From Acetobacter conturbans (GTDB lineage: Bacteria > Pseudomonadota > Alphaproteobacteria > Acetobacterales > Acetobacteraceae), in assembly GCF_011516755.1 (NCBI RefSeq), contig NZ_WOSY01000004.1:186001-250000 (forward strand): a stretch of DNA of 64,000 bases, read 5' to 3'. The notes beneath the pieces were generated by a model. It had not been told where the DNA came from. It ran no database searches and was given only the letters and a program-made list of their open reading frames with translations. Made by a program: the position numbers and the translations under genes. Below, piece after piece: positions 27,093 through 35,199 of the stretch. Numbering within the stretch: position 1 is the stretch's first letter; every line of letters starts with the position of its first letter.

Positions 27093-28694
27093 ATGTCGCG
27101 TCTCTTGGCCCTCCTAAGGAAAAGCCACGCTCTTCTGACAGGAGCTCGCTGGCGAGATGACAGCGAAGAGAAAAAAACGCCTTCCCATTTTGTTAGTGAC
27201 GGAACGGCCTCCGTTTCACTGATGGGAGCCGTGGCATTGGGCGTGCTGCTGACGGCTGCGGCCGCGGCTGCCAGTATCGAAGAAGCCAATGTCGTAAAAA
27301 GTAATCTTCAGGGAGCCGTGGATGCAGCCGTGCTGGCATCCGCCAAAACAGCCGATACTTCAGCAAAAGACAATATGGCCAGAACCATCTTCTGGAGTAA
27401 TTTTGCCCGCAATGGCGAAAGCGGAGGTGCTGGCCCTGTAGGCAGTCAGGCCACTATTGAAAGTCTGAGCATTGATGGAAAAAATGTCAGCCTGACCGCC
27501 TCTGCCACCGTCAATCTTTTGCCTTTCACAGGATCTTTTGCTGTCACGGTCAGAGCATCGGCCACGGCAGTCGCGTCAACGGCTGGTATCGAACTGGCGA
27601 TTGTCATCGACAATACAGCTTCACTTCTCCAGAGCGGCATGGAGGCTGCTCGTGCAGGAGCCACGGATCTTATCAATGACGTACTGCCGGATGGGCAGAC
27701 AATACAAAGCTGGATCTCCATTGTTCCTTTTGGAGCCGAAGTTAATTTCGGGCCTCAACATACGGACTGGCTGACGGGTTATAATTCCAGTGCTTATGCA
27801 CCCGGTTCGTGGTCAGGATGTATGATGGCGCGTGCCGCCAATGGTCATGATCAGGACGACGCCACACCTTCGGAAGCGCCCTTCACGGCTTTCCTGTATC
27901 CGTCTACCTATCCAAAATATGCTTTGTATGGCTGGCAATATGCCAATGGTGGGAGTTCGCTGACTTTTGTGAACACGTCCACGACGAAATTGAAACCGGG
28001 CGATAACAGTTGGGCAACGGGCTCTGCCAACAACATCACTGAGGGCTACGCCTATGCGGAGGTCAGCGATATGTCCAATCCGCCCAGCCCGGCAGGGTGG
28101 AATGCCACAGGCCCTAATCTGGGGTGTCCTTACCAGCCTATCGTGGCGGAAACATCAGATCGCGATACGCTCCTCGATGCGGTTGCAGCGATGCGTATGG
28201 TCTGGCGAGGGGGAACAACCATCAATGCCGGCCTTCAGGCGGGCTGGCTGACCATCAGTTCGAAATGGCAGGGATTGTGGGGCGATGACACGTTGCCTCG
28301 CACGTCCGGAACGCAGAAAATCATCGTGCTGATGACGGACGGGACGAATTCCTGGGATACCAGTTCCACGCTTTATCCCGATGCCAACGGAGATGGAGAT
28401 GTCACGGCTTACGGGCGGCTGAGTCAAAGCCTGACCGGTGCCACAACGGCCAGTGGGGCTGAAGAAAAACTGAATACGATTACAAGTCAGGTCTGCACTA
28501 ATATTAAGCAGGAAGGAATAACGATATATGTTCTTCTTTATAATCATTCATCGATAGACACGACGACTCAAAATCTCATGGAAGCGTGCGCTACTTCTTC
28601 CAGCACGTTCTTCATCTCTCCGGATGCTAATTCATTGGAGGAGACATTTGCGAAAATCGGTGAAAATGTCGCGGGTGTTTCGCTCGTTCAGTAA
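27093..28694 (+). CDS. TadG-like protein with VWA domain, orphan
   Basis: A 533-residue protein. After a basic cytoplasmic start, one hydrophobic segment (about 44-62) sits in the TadE/TadG-like leader region with DGTASVSLMGAVALGVLL. A beta-rich stretch is followed from about residue 165 by a von Willebrand A domain, with a MIDAS-like motif in ELAIVIDNTASL and later KIIVLMTDGTNSWD. TadG-type proteins are pseudopilins or envelope proteins of Flp/Tad pilus loci. No other tad gene lies nearby, so its role is open: adhesion or surface binding through the VWA domain is inference. The local base composition is a little less GC-rich than in flanking genes. Confidence 0.75.
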   Translation: MSRLLALLRKSHALLTGARWRDDSEEKKTPSHFVSDGTASVSLMGAVALGVLLTAAAAAASIEEANVVKSNLQGAVDAAVLASAKTADTSAKDNMARTIFWSNFARNGESGGAGPVGSQATIESLSIDGKNVSLTASATVNLLPFTGSFAVTVRASATAVASTAGIELAIVIDNTASLLQSGMEAARAGATDLINDVLPDGQTIQSWISIVPFGAEVNFGPQHTDWLTGYNSSAYAPGSWSGCMMARAANGHDQDDATPSEAPFTAFLYPSTYPKYALYGWQYANGGSSLTFVNTSTTKLKPGDNSWATGSANNITEGYAYAEVSDMSNPPSPAGWNATGPNLGCPYQPIVAETSDRDTLLDAVAAMRMVWRGGTTINAGLQAGWLTISSKWQGLWGDDTLPRTSGTQKIIVLMTDGTNSWDTSSTLYPDANGDGDVTAYGRLSQSLTGATTASGAEEKLNTITSQVCTNIKQEGITIYVLLYNHSSIDTTTQNLMEACATSSSTFFISPDANSLEETFAKIGENVAGVSLVQ

Positions 28695-28858
28695 GAGCGT
28701 TCCATGCTTTACATTATTGAGAAGCGGAGAGCCCTTCGCGTAATGCGGATAGCCGACCGATAAGGCACCAAAAGACCTAGGGAATTATGTATTCCGAAGA
28801 GATTTGATTTTGATAATTGGGGAAGATATTGCGCCATTTCTCGTGGAAATCGAGAGAA

Positions 28859-28935
<77 letters not shown>

Positions 28936-29235
28936 TTTTTCAGCGGCACCGCATTTCGCGTTGTCGTTGGCGGTCTTATAGCCGCGTTTTCAGGACTTGC
29001 AACTCCACTTTCCGAAAAAAATGTCATTTCCTGCATTTTCAGTGACTTCCAGAAGAAGAAACAGCCGAAAATCGCGATTCCTGAACCCCGAAAAATTACC
29101 AGCCCATCTAAGAAATAGAAATTCAGCGCATCGCCGGGGATTTTTTTTCGGCAGGCGAGGGCGAAGGGCAACGTGTTTTCAGGCAGAGGAATAAAGTGTG
29201 GCATGAGGCCATAAGAAATCAGAGCGAGGATTGAA
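28936..29235 (+). other. Non-coding stretch between tRNA-Asp and the protease-like gene
   Basis: Apart from the tRNA promoter at 28975-29002 this holds AT-rich runs and no convincing gene. A 197-codon open frame on the minus strand that crosses it continues into the downstream gene and looks like a shadow. Confidence 0.6.
28975..29002 (-). promoter_or_regulatory. Candidate tRNA-Asp promoter
   Basis: On the minus strand TTGCAA (29002-28997) and TATAAG (28980-28975) are 16 bases apart, and the mature tRNA starts 40 bases on. A GC-rich stretch follows the -10, as is common for stable-RNA promoters. Confidence 0.5.
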
Positions 29236-30261
29236 ATGCACGGGGCGGGGGGACATGCGTTTCGCCAGACCGGGGTGCCCAGTAATGCCTTGAGGGCGCT
29301 GGGATGCCTTCTCGGGCTGCTGGCTTTGTCTGCCTGCGCCACTGGACCGCATTCATGCGACATCAGCCGCATTGGACCATTGCCTGTGCTGAATGAGAGC
29401 GGATCACCTCTCATCAGGATCATGCTTAACGGGAAGCCTGCCGTCATGTTGGTCGATACCGGAGCGGAAAACTCCCTGGTAACGCCAGCAGCCGTGAAAG
29501 AGTTCGGTCTGGAGGCCACGAGCGCAACAGTAAGGATGAAAGGCGTTGGGGGCTTTGTTCAGACGCCTGTCATTACGGCTGATACACTGGAACTTGAAGG
29601 TGCTGTCGCTTCAAATGTGATCTTTGTCGAAGCGGATCTTCCACCGGTCATGATGGCAGGCATGCCGCTTGCAGGTCTGTTCGGCGCTGATTTTCTCAGT
29701 GGTTATGATGTGCTGTTCGATCTGCCGGCGCGCGAGATCACGCTTTTTCGTTTGAAAGGCTGCTCAGCGGGCAGTCTGGGCTGGAAAGAGCCCTTCGAAC
29801 GTATTCCGTTCGCTGAAAACTATCCCGTGAGAGTTACCTTGCCGGCAAAGCTGAACGGGAAAGCAATCGACCTGATGCTCGACAGCGGCTCCAACAGAAC
29901 CACGGTTCTTGTAGAGCAGGCGAGGGAAGCCGGGGTGCGCCGGAGTATGCTCGCACAGGACGAAAATCTTGGCAGCACCGGAGTGGACGGCGTTCATCTG
30001 GATGCCTGGCGACACCGGTTCGCCAGCCTTCAGATCGGCGCGGACGTCTACCTGAATGACGAGCTTATCGTCGCGCCGCTGGAGACATCCTACGCATTGC
30101 TGGGCGCTGATTTCCTCTGGCGCAGACCGGTGTGGGTCTCTTATCGCGATCAGACGGTCTTGTTATTTCAGGAGAACGGATCGCCGCAAGCCGTGGTGGC
30201 TGGAAGCGCCATATCGGCGGCTTCACCGGCGCACCATGCGGTTCGGTCTGCGGCTCAATGA
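29236..30261 (+). CDS. Aspartyl-protease-like lipoprotein (retropepsin fold, two lobes)
   Basis: A 341-residue lipoprotein with signal ending LLALSACATG (lipid Cys about residue 34). It has two retropepsin-type lobes in one chain. The first has VDTGAENSLVTP with Asp at about 74 and a flap-like region; the second has LDSGSNRTTVL with Asp at about 216. Each lobe is followed by a FGADFL or LLGADFLW stretch, the family's second signature. A two-lobed enzyme with both Asp residues could be an active periplasmic aspartic protease, but no substrate is known. GAGG precedes the ATG. Its end lies 7 bases from the end of the convergent ahpD. Confidence 0.8.
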   Translation: MHGAGGHAFRQTGVPSNALRALGCLLGLLALSACATGPHSCDISRIGPLPVLNESGSPLIRIMLNGKPAVMLVDTGAENSLVTPAAVKEFGLEATSATVRMKGVGGFVQTPVITADTLELEGAVASNVIFVEADLPPVMMAGMPLAGLFGADFLSGYDVLFDLPAREITLFRLKGCSAGSLGWKEPFERIPFAENYPVRVTLPAKLNGKAIDLMLDSGSNRTTVLVEQAREAGVRRSMLAQDENLGSTGVDGVHLDAWRHRFASLQIGADVYLNDELIVAPLETSYALLGADFLWRRPVWVSYRDQTVLLFQENGSPQAVVAGSAISAASPAHHAVRSAAQ

Positions 30262-30267
30262 AAGACC

Positions 30268-30795
30268 TCAGACAGTCGGCGGTTCGGCGTCCAGTACGAC
30301 GGCAATTCCATGCACCGTTGCGGCGATACGAACGGCAGTCTGAACCTGCTCACTCGACATACCATTTTCCCGCACGGCATGCTCATGGCTTTGCACACAC
30401 ATCTCACAGCCATTGATGGCGGAAACGGCCAGTGACCACAGTTCGAAATCGACTTTTTCCACGCCGGGACGAGCGATGATGCTCATGCGCAGCTTGGCGG
30501 GCATCTGCGTGTAATCACCACCCATCATGTGGGTGAAACGATAATAGATATTGTTCATGCCCATGATGGCGGCTGCGGCCTTGGCGGCGTTCAGGGCAGC
30601 CGGTTCCAGCTTCGCACCGAATTCGTCGATGATGGCTTTCGTCACTTCTTCGTTCCGGGAAGCGACGGCTGAAGCAATGAAGGTGCCGGCAATCTGGTGC
30701 TCGTTCAGCGTGATGTCGGACGCAAGGCTGCTCAGATTGAGACGCAGATCTTTCGCGTAATCCGGGAGGCGCTCCTTCAGGGCATCGATTGACAT
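30268..30795 (-). CDS. ahpD: Alkyl hydroperoxide reductase AhpD
   Basis: A 175-residue thiol-dependent hydroperoxidase that recycles AhpC. The CxxC pair is C130/C133 in [12 protein letters not shown], with H137 and E118, the same numbering as Mycobacterium tuberculosis AhpD. The His132 found between the two Cys of that enzyme is Met here. The gene lies 82 bases after ahpC on the same strand, in the usual ahpC-ahpD order, so it should be induced together by peroxide through OxyR. Confidence 0.93.
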   Translation of the reverse strand: MSIDALKERLPDYAKDLRLNLSSLASDITLNEHQIAGTFIASAVASRNEEVTKAIIDEFGAKLEPAALNAAKAAAAIMGMNNIYYRFTHMMGGDYTQMPAKLRMSIIARPGVEKVDFELWSLAVSAINGCEMCVQSHEHAVRENGMSSEQVQTAVRIAATVHGIAVVLDAEPPTV

Positions 30796-30877
30796 GATGT
30801 GGGCTTTCTCTTGATGGGGAGAGAGGAGGACGACACCGCGCGTAACGCGGTTGCCGCCCTCCTGATCAGTGAAGGGC

Positions 30878-31420
30878 TCAGACTTTCAGGAAGTCATCGC
30901 CTTTCTTCCAGTTGCACGGGCACAGCTCGTCGCTCTGGAGACCGTCGAGAACGCGCAGGACTTCCTGCGGGTTACGGCCGACGGACAGGTCGTTGACCGA
31001 CACGTGACGGATGATGCCGTGCGGATCGACAACAAAGGTGGCGCGCAGATCGACGCCCGGACCGGCCGCGATGATGCCAAGGGCTTCGGACAGCTCGCGC
31101 TTGATGTCGGCCAGCATCGGGATCTCAAGCTTCTTGAGATCGTCGTGGTGCAGACGCCAGTTCAGGTGAACGAACTCGCTGTCGATCGAAGCGCCATAAA
31201 CGACGGCGTCACGATCGGCGAAGTCTTTTGCGAGCTTGCCGAATGCAACGATTTCGGTCGGACAGACGAAGGTGAAGTCTTTCGGCCAGAAGAAGACAAC
31301 CTTCCACTTGCCGGCATCGGAAGTATTGGAAATCTGAACGAAATTGCCGTTCAGACCTTCCGGACCACCAGGAACGGCGGTCAGATCAAAGCTGGGAAAC
31401 TTGTCGCCAACGGTCAGCAT
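30878..31420 (-). CDS. ahpC: Alkyl hydroperoxide reductase AhpC (three-Cys type)
   Basis: A 180-residue peroxiredoxin that reduces H2O2, organic peroxides and peroxynitrite. The peroxidatic Cys is C53 in FTFVCPTE. Two Cys near the C-terminus, C167 and C169 in [11 protein letters not shown], match the three-Cys arrangement known from M. tuberculosis AhpC (C61, C174, C176), which uses AhpD rather than AhpF. I chose the ATG at 31420 because AAGGAG lies 6 bases upstream; a longer frame starting at 31495 has no such site. It is divergent from oxyR across a region with an AT-rich dyad. Confidence 0.95.
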   Translation of the reverse strand: MLTVGDKFPSFDLTAVPGGPEGLNGNFVQISNTSDAGKWKVVFFWPKDFTFVCPTEIVAFGKLAKDFADRDAVVYGASIDSEFVHLNWRLHHDDLKKLEIPMLADIKRELSEALGIIAAGPGVDLRATFVVDPHGIIRHVSVNDLSVGRNPQEVLRVLDGLQSDELCPCNWKKGDDFLKV

Positions 31421-31521
31421 CGGAATGCTCCTTGCATGTCTTCGGTAACCTGCGGTGCGCCGGAAGAGCGCATCGCTGGACGTATGTATGGCCATGCCGT
31501 GGTAATCATGCCAATGAATAA

Positions 31522-31544
31522 TTTATCATCATGTGATTGATAAA
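31522..31544 (+). promoter_or_regulatory. Candidate OxyR operator between ahpC and oxyR
   Basis: An AT-rich imperfect dyad has outer arms TTTATCA (31522-31528) and TGATAAA (31538-31544), with inner ATCA and TGAT around a TG centre. It lies about 100 bases before ahpC and 26 before oxyR. LysR-type regulators bind such dyads between divergent genes. OxyR as the binder is inferred from the layout. Confidence 0.5.
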
Positions 31545-31569
31545 ATCGATTGTTCGGAGATCATCCATC

Positions 31570-32526
31570 ATGGTGATTCTGCCTTCCCCACAGCAGCTGC
31601 GCTATCTTCTCGCGCTGGCGGAATGGCGGCATTTCGGGCGTGCCGCCTCGGCCTGCGCAGTGACACAATCGACCCTGTCCGCCGGAATACTCGCACTGGA
31701 ACGGCAGCTTGATGTCAGCCTTCTGGATCGCGAAGTGGGCAAACGGGTGGTTTTCACGCTTCTGGGGGAAGAGGTGATACGCCGTGCGCGCGTGGCTCTG
31801 GAAGCGTTGGAAGCCATTTCACACGTTGCCCAAGCTTCTCGCGAGCCAATGACCGGACCCATGCGTCTCGGGGTGATCCCGACCATAGGCCCTTTCATTC
31901 TGCCTCGCCTGATTCCGCTGATCAGGGAATGGTTTCCCCAGATCCGCCTCATCATTACCGAGGACATGACTGAAAGACTGCTGGAGAAACTGACGACCGG
32001 GCGGCTCGACGTCATCCTTCTCGCCATGCCCTGCATTTGCGAGGGGCTGGAAACCGTTCCCCTGTGGCGCGACCCGTTTGTTCTTGCTGTTCCGAAATCC
32101 GATGCACTGGCGAAGCTTCCCAGCGTGCCTCTGGAGAGACTGACGGAGGAGCCGATGGTCCTGCTGGAGGATGGTCACTGCCTGAGAGAGCAGACAGTGG
32201 CTGTCTGTCGGCAGGGGCGTGACTGGGGCGGCAGTGAGCTTGAATCGGCTCACACGGCTTCCTCGCTCCATACACTGGTGAGGATGGTCGGGGAGGGGCT
32301 CGGAATCGGGCTCCTGCCGGGTCTGGCGGTGGATTCGGGAATTCTGGAGGGCACCGGGGTCATCACGCGCCCGGTGACGGGTGGACCGGCATGGCGCACC
32401 ATAGGGCTAGGCTGGCGCATGAGATCGCCCCGCACCGAGGATTTTCGGGCGCTTGCCCATACCTTGAAGAAACTCGCGCCCGCCGAAGCTGAGGCTGCGT
32501 TACGTGAAGATCCCGTGGAGGTCTGA
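31570..32526 (+). CDS. oxyR: LysR-type peroxide sensor OxyR
   Basis: A 318-residue regulator read from the ATG at 31570. The N-terminal winged helix is LRYLLALAEWRHFGRAASAC. The redox pair is conserved: Cys at about 204 in GHCLREQ and Cys at about 213, nine residues apart like C199 and C208 of E. coli OxyR. Peroxide should form a disulfide between them and switch the protein into an activator. The divergent ahpC-ahpD pair is its likely target. An in-frame start 33 bases earlier is possible but overlaps the operator region. Confidence 0.93.
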   Translation: MVILPSPQQLRYLLALAEWRHFGRAASACAVTQSTLSAGILALERQLDVSLLDREVGKRVVFTLLGEEVIRRARVALEALEAISHVAQASREPMTGPMRLGVIPTIGPFILPRLIPLIREWFPQIRLIITEDMTERLLEKLTTGRLDVILLAMPCICEGLETVPLWRDPFVLAVPKSDALAKLPSVPLERLTEEPMVLLEDGHCLREQTVAVCRQGRDWGGSELESAHTASSLHTLVRMVGEGLGIGLLPGLAVDSGILEGTGVITRPVTGGPAWRTIGLGWRMRSPRTEDFRALAHTLKKLAPAEAEAALREDPVEV

Positions 32527-32572
32527 ATCCGCACAAAATCACCGTCAAATGCAGAGAATTCCGCTCTTTGCG

Positions 32573-32601
32573 TTGACTTTCCCGCTCTGTCTGCGTATGT
32601 C
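32573..32601 (+). promoter_or_regulatory. Candidate rpmJ promoter
   Basis: TTGACT at 32573-32578 and TATGTC at 32596-32601 are 17 bases apart and lie 55 bases before the rpmJ start. No other gene begins in between. Confidence 0.5.
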
Positions 32602-32655
32602 CCGGCAACTTTTTCTTGCGGGCATATCACCGCAGACGAATAGAAGAGACGAGCT

Positions 32656-32781
32656 ATGAAGATCAGAAACAGCCTCAAGTCGGCAAAGGTCCGCGACAAG
32701 GATTGCCGCGTTGTGCGTCGTCGCGGTCGCGTCTACGTCATCAACAAGAAGAACCCGCGCATGAAGGCACGTCAGGGCTGA
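32656..32781 (+). CDS. rpmJ: 50S ribosomal protein L36 (zinc-free form)
   Basis: A 41-residue protein, [20 protein letters not shown] then [20 protein letters not shown] plus a final Gly, which is ribosomal protein L36. Its only Cys is at residue 17, so this is the form without the four-residue zinc knuckle, common in alphaproteobacteria. It binds 23S rRNA in the large subunit. It has its own promoter and terminator, apart from the main ribosomal operons. A GAGACGAG sequence precedes the ATG. Confidence 0.96.
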   Translation: MKIRNSLKSAKVRDKDCRVVRRRGRVYVINKKNPRMKARQG

Positions 32782-32814
32782 TCGGTTCGATCGACCTACC
32801 TATCATGCACAGGG

Positions 32815-32863
32815 AAACCCGTCCGCAGATTCTGGCAACGGAACAGCGCGACGGGTTTTTTTG
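32815..32863 (+). terminator. Terminator after rpmJ
   Basis: AAACCCGTC (32815-32823) pairs with GACGGGTTT (32850-32858) around a 26-base loop and runs into a string of Ts. The loop is long, but pairing and T run are good. Confidence 0.7.
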
Positions 32864-32867
32864 TTTC

Positions 32868-33446
32868 GTGAACAGAATTTTCCCCGCTGTGATCTCAGGC
32901 GTAATCCTCCTTACGCTCCCGCAGGCTCATGCGGCGCCATTGCCCGATCCCGCCACCATAGCCGGACAGACCCAGAGAGCCGCGCTCGTGGCGCAGCTGG
33001 CGAAGGCGAAGAACGAGACGGAAGCGGCGCAGATCCGGGATCAGCTCGAAGGGCTGCGGACAAAAGCGATCCGGCCGGCTACGTTGTTGCTGGTACGCCG
33101 TGCCATGCGCGAACTGGGTGAGGAAAAGCCCGGTGACGCCATTGAGGATTTTGGCGCGGCCCTTTCATTGCAGGCTGACGTGGCGGTGCTCTGGCGGCTC
33201 CGTGCGCAGGCGCGTCTGGCGGGTGGCGATACCAGCGGGGCGATCAGCGATCTCGGCGTTGCTCTCCAGCATGATGGCGAGGACGCCATCAGTTGGCAGA
33301 CTCTGGCGACGACTGAAGATGCCGCCGGAGACGATCAGGCTGCCCTGAAAGCCTGGCAGCGGGTCATGGAACTTGATCCGCAGCTTCCGGGCGCCGGAAA
33401 GATGTTTGAAAAACTGCGCCTGAAGGCTTTTGGTCGACCGACCTGA
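32868..33446 (+). CDS. Exported TPR-repeat protein
   Basis: A 192-residue protein if read from the GTG at 32868, which places a signal peptide (FPAVISGVILLTLPQAHA) at the very start. Upstream starts would lie inside the rpmJ terminator. The mature part has a helical lead and then at least two TPR-like units, DAIEDFGAALSLQADVAVLW and the next DTSGAISDLGVALQHDGED, plus QAALKAWQRVMELDPQLPGA near the end. TPRs bind other proteins; no partner is suggested by the neighbours. No convincing ribosome site is seen before the GTG. Confidence 0.78.
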   Translation: MNRIFPAVISGVILLTLPQAHAAPLPDPATIAGQTQRAALVAQLAKAKNETEAAQIRDQLEGLRTKAIRPATLLLVRRAMRELGEEKPGDAIEDFGAALSLQADVAVLWRLRAQARLAGGDTSGAISDLGVALQHDGEDAISWQTLATTEDAAGDDQAALKAWQRVMELDPQLPGAGKMFEKLRLKAFGRPT

Positions 33447-33454
33447 GCTAAGGG

Positions 33455-33486
33455 CAAAAAAGAAGGAAGAGGCTGCTGCCTCTTCC
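33455..33486 (-). terminator. Terminator of dps
   Basis: GGAAGAGGC pairs perfectly with GCCTCTTCC around a 4-base loop. Read on the minus strand it is followed by a T-rich run (TTCTTTTTT), so it fits the end of dps, which stops at 33534. It could also act weakly for the TPR gene. Confidence 0.75.
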
Positions 33487-33533
33487 GTTCTTCGCAGGCA
33501 ATTGGCGACAGGCGATCGCCTTTTGTGTCGTTA

Positions 33534-34088
33534 TCAGGCGTTCGCGCCGAACGTGGTCCGCGTGGCTTCGAACAGGAACCATGTGCGACGCTCGCCTTCG
33601 TCGATCCAGTTCTCAAGCAGGCTTGTGGTGGCGCAGTCACCGACATCGCTGGTCAGGCCGTGGACCTGCCGCATGGCAGCGACCAGTTGCTTGTTGTCCT
33701 CACACAGCTCGGCGATCATGTCCGGCGCATCGACATATTCCGCGTCATTGTCGCTGATGCGCTGGAGGCGGCTGATCTCGCCGATCGAATGCAGCGTCAG
33801 GCCGCCGATTTTACGGGCGCGTTCGGCGAGAGGATCGGTTGTCGCGAGAATCTGGGCACTCTGCTCGTCGAGCAGGAGATGCAGATCACGGAAATGGCGA
33901 CCGCTCATATGCCAGTGAAAATTCTTCGTCTTGAGATAAAGGGCGAAGACATCGGCCAGCAGCGCACGCAGCGCAGCGGAGATGTTTTCGACGCCCTCTC
34001 TGGGCAGATCGCTCGGCGTACCAAGATAATGACGAACCTCGGCTGAATGAGCCTGCGACGCCTTGGCGGCGGTAGGTGATTTGGTCAT
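33534..34088 (-). CDS. dps: DNA protection protein Dps
   Basis: A 184-residue ferritin-like protein that forms dodecamers, oxidises and stores iron and shields DNA in stress. The family signature is YLKTKNFHWHMSGRHFRDLH followed by LLDEQSAQI, which contain the intersubunit ferroxidase His and Asp residues. A short basic N-terminal tail may help DNA binding. It lies near the oxyR-ahpCD genes and is probably part of the same stress response, though it has its own terminator and a separate upstream region. Confidence 0.93.
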   Translation of the reverse strand: MTKSPTAAKASQAHSAEVRHYLGTPSDLPREGVENISAALRALLADVFALYLKTKNFHWHMSGRHFRDLHLLLDEQSAQILATTDPLAERARKIGGLTLHSIGEISRLQRISDNDAEYVDAPDMIAELCEDNKQLVAAMRQVHGLTSDVGDCATTSLLENWIDEGERRTWFLFEATRTTFGANA

Positions 34089-34298
34089 TGAATCTTTTCC
34101 CTAGGCTTGTCCGGCGCGTGGGCGGCCAATCCACCAGTGGATTCCGTCAGCAGCCGGAAACGGGATGCAGCTTTCGCAAACTGCACGCCGTATGCAGCCG
34201 TTTATCGGAAGCCTATGTCAAGCGAAGGGTGTGCTGCCGGAGAGCTGGGCAGCCATTATCACATAACATTCTCATGACGACGCAGGGAGCGTTCGACC

Positions 34299-35168
34299 TC
34301 ACGTCAGAGGCGGCGGAACGGGGGCAGGGCAGGCTTTTCGGAAAGCGTTCGGGAACAGGGGATGGCCAGCCCGCAAGATGGCTTCTGCCTCGGGCGTAAA
34401 GCTGCCATTCGGCTGGTGAAGGACCAGTCCGGGCAGGATGCGTGAGCCCGCGTTTCCCCCCAGGCGTCCCCTCACAAGTATGATGCGGGCTTCTTCTTCA
34501 CGATGCGCCCAGAGCGGCACGATTTCCGTGCTGCCGATGCGGACGCGCTCACAGACAGCCAGAGCTTCCGCCAGTCGGCTTGTGGGGAGCGCCAACGTGA
34601 GGGAGCCTTTTTGCCTCAGGAGAGAGGCAAGGGTGGCGATCCATTTCTGGCAGGTGTCCTTTCCGGCACGACGCGCCCTGTCTCGTTTTGATTCGGGGGA
34701 GGGTGTCGTATCCACGCGGTGCCAGGGGGGATTGGCGAACACATGATCGAATCGGTGCTCAAAGCCGGGAGCCCGGTTACGAAACATTGCAGGCGCATCG
34801 CTGATGTCACCGTGAACGATTTCGACGCCAGTGCGTTCATTGAGGATGAGATTCGCTCTGACAAGGGCTGCGGTCTCAGGGTCGAGCTCGACTCCCGTCG
34901 CGGTTAGTCCGTGTATCCTTGCCGTCAGGCATAGCAGCCCCGCGCCCGCGCCGCATCCCGCCTCCAGCACCCGCTCTCCTGGACGAGCAGGAACAAGGGC
35001 GGCCATTAGAACAGGTTCGAGGCCCGTGCGGTAACCTTGCCGGAACTGATGGTAGGCAATCTGTCCTCCCAGAAGTGTGCCGTTTGTGGTCTCCGGAAGA
35101 CCGGAAAGAGGCGGGTTTGCAGGGAGGACAGCTTGACCGCCTCTGGAGCGCCGCTCATATGGTTGCAC
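34299..35168 (-). CDS. Methyltransferase, TrmN6-like
   Basis: A 289-residue SAM-dependent enzyme. The start (GTG at 35168) is uncertain because its ribosome site is weak. The family features are LLGGQIAYHQFRQGYRTGLE near the N-terminus, motif I in VLEAGCGAGAGLLCL, and the NPPW motif in FANPPWHRV, which marks N6-adenine methyltransferases. The nearest known relative is TrmN6, which modifies adenosine 37 of tRNA-Val. An N-terminal 20-residue extension is Arg/Pro-rich. It is divergent from the polyprenyl synthase gene with only 31 bases between the starts. Confidence 0.78.
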   Translation of the reverse strand: MQPYERRSRGGQAVLPANPPLSGLPETTNGTLLGGQIAYHQFRQGYRTGLEPVLMAALVPARPGERVLEAGCGAGAGLLCLTARIHGLTATGVELDPETAALVRANLILNERTGVEIVHGDISDAPAMFRNRAPGFEHRFDHVFANPPWHRVDTTPSPESKRDRARRAGKDTCQKWIATLASLLRQKGSLTLALPTSRLAEALAVCERVRIGSTEIVPLWAHREEEARIILVRGRLGGNAGSRILPGLVLHQPNGSFTPEAEAILRAGHPLFPNAFRKACPAPVPPPLT

Positions 35169-35199
35169 TGGTAGGGTCCCTTTTTCGGGAGAAAGTCAT

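Noticed and set aside
32616..32867. A longer start for the TPR protein inside and before rpmJ.
   Set aside because: It would overlap rpmJ and its terminator; the GTG at 32868 gives a proper signal peptide at the N-terminus.
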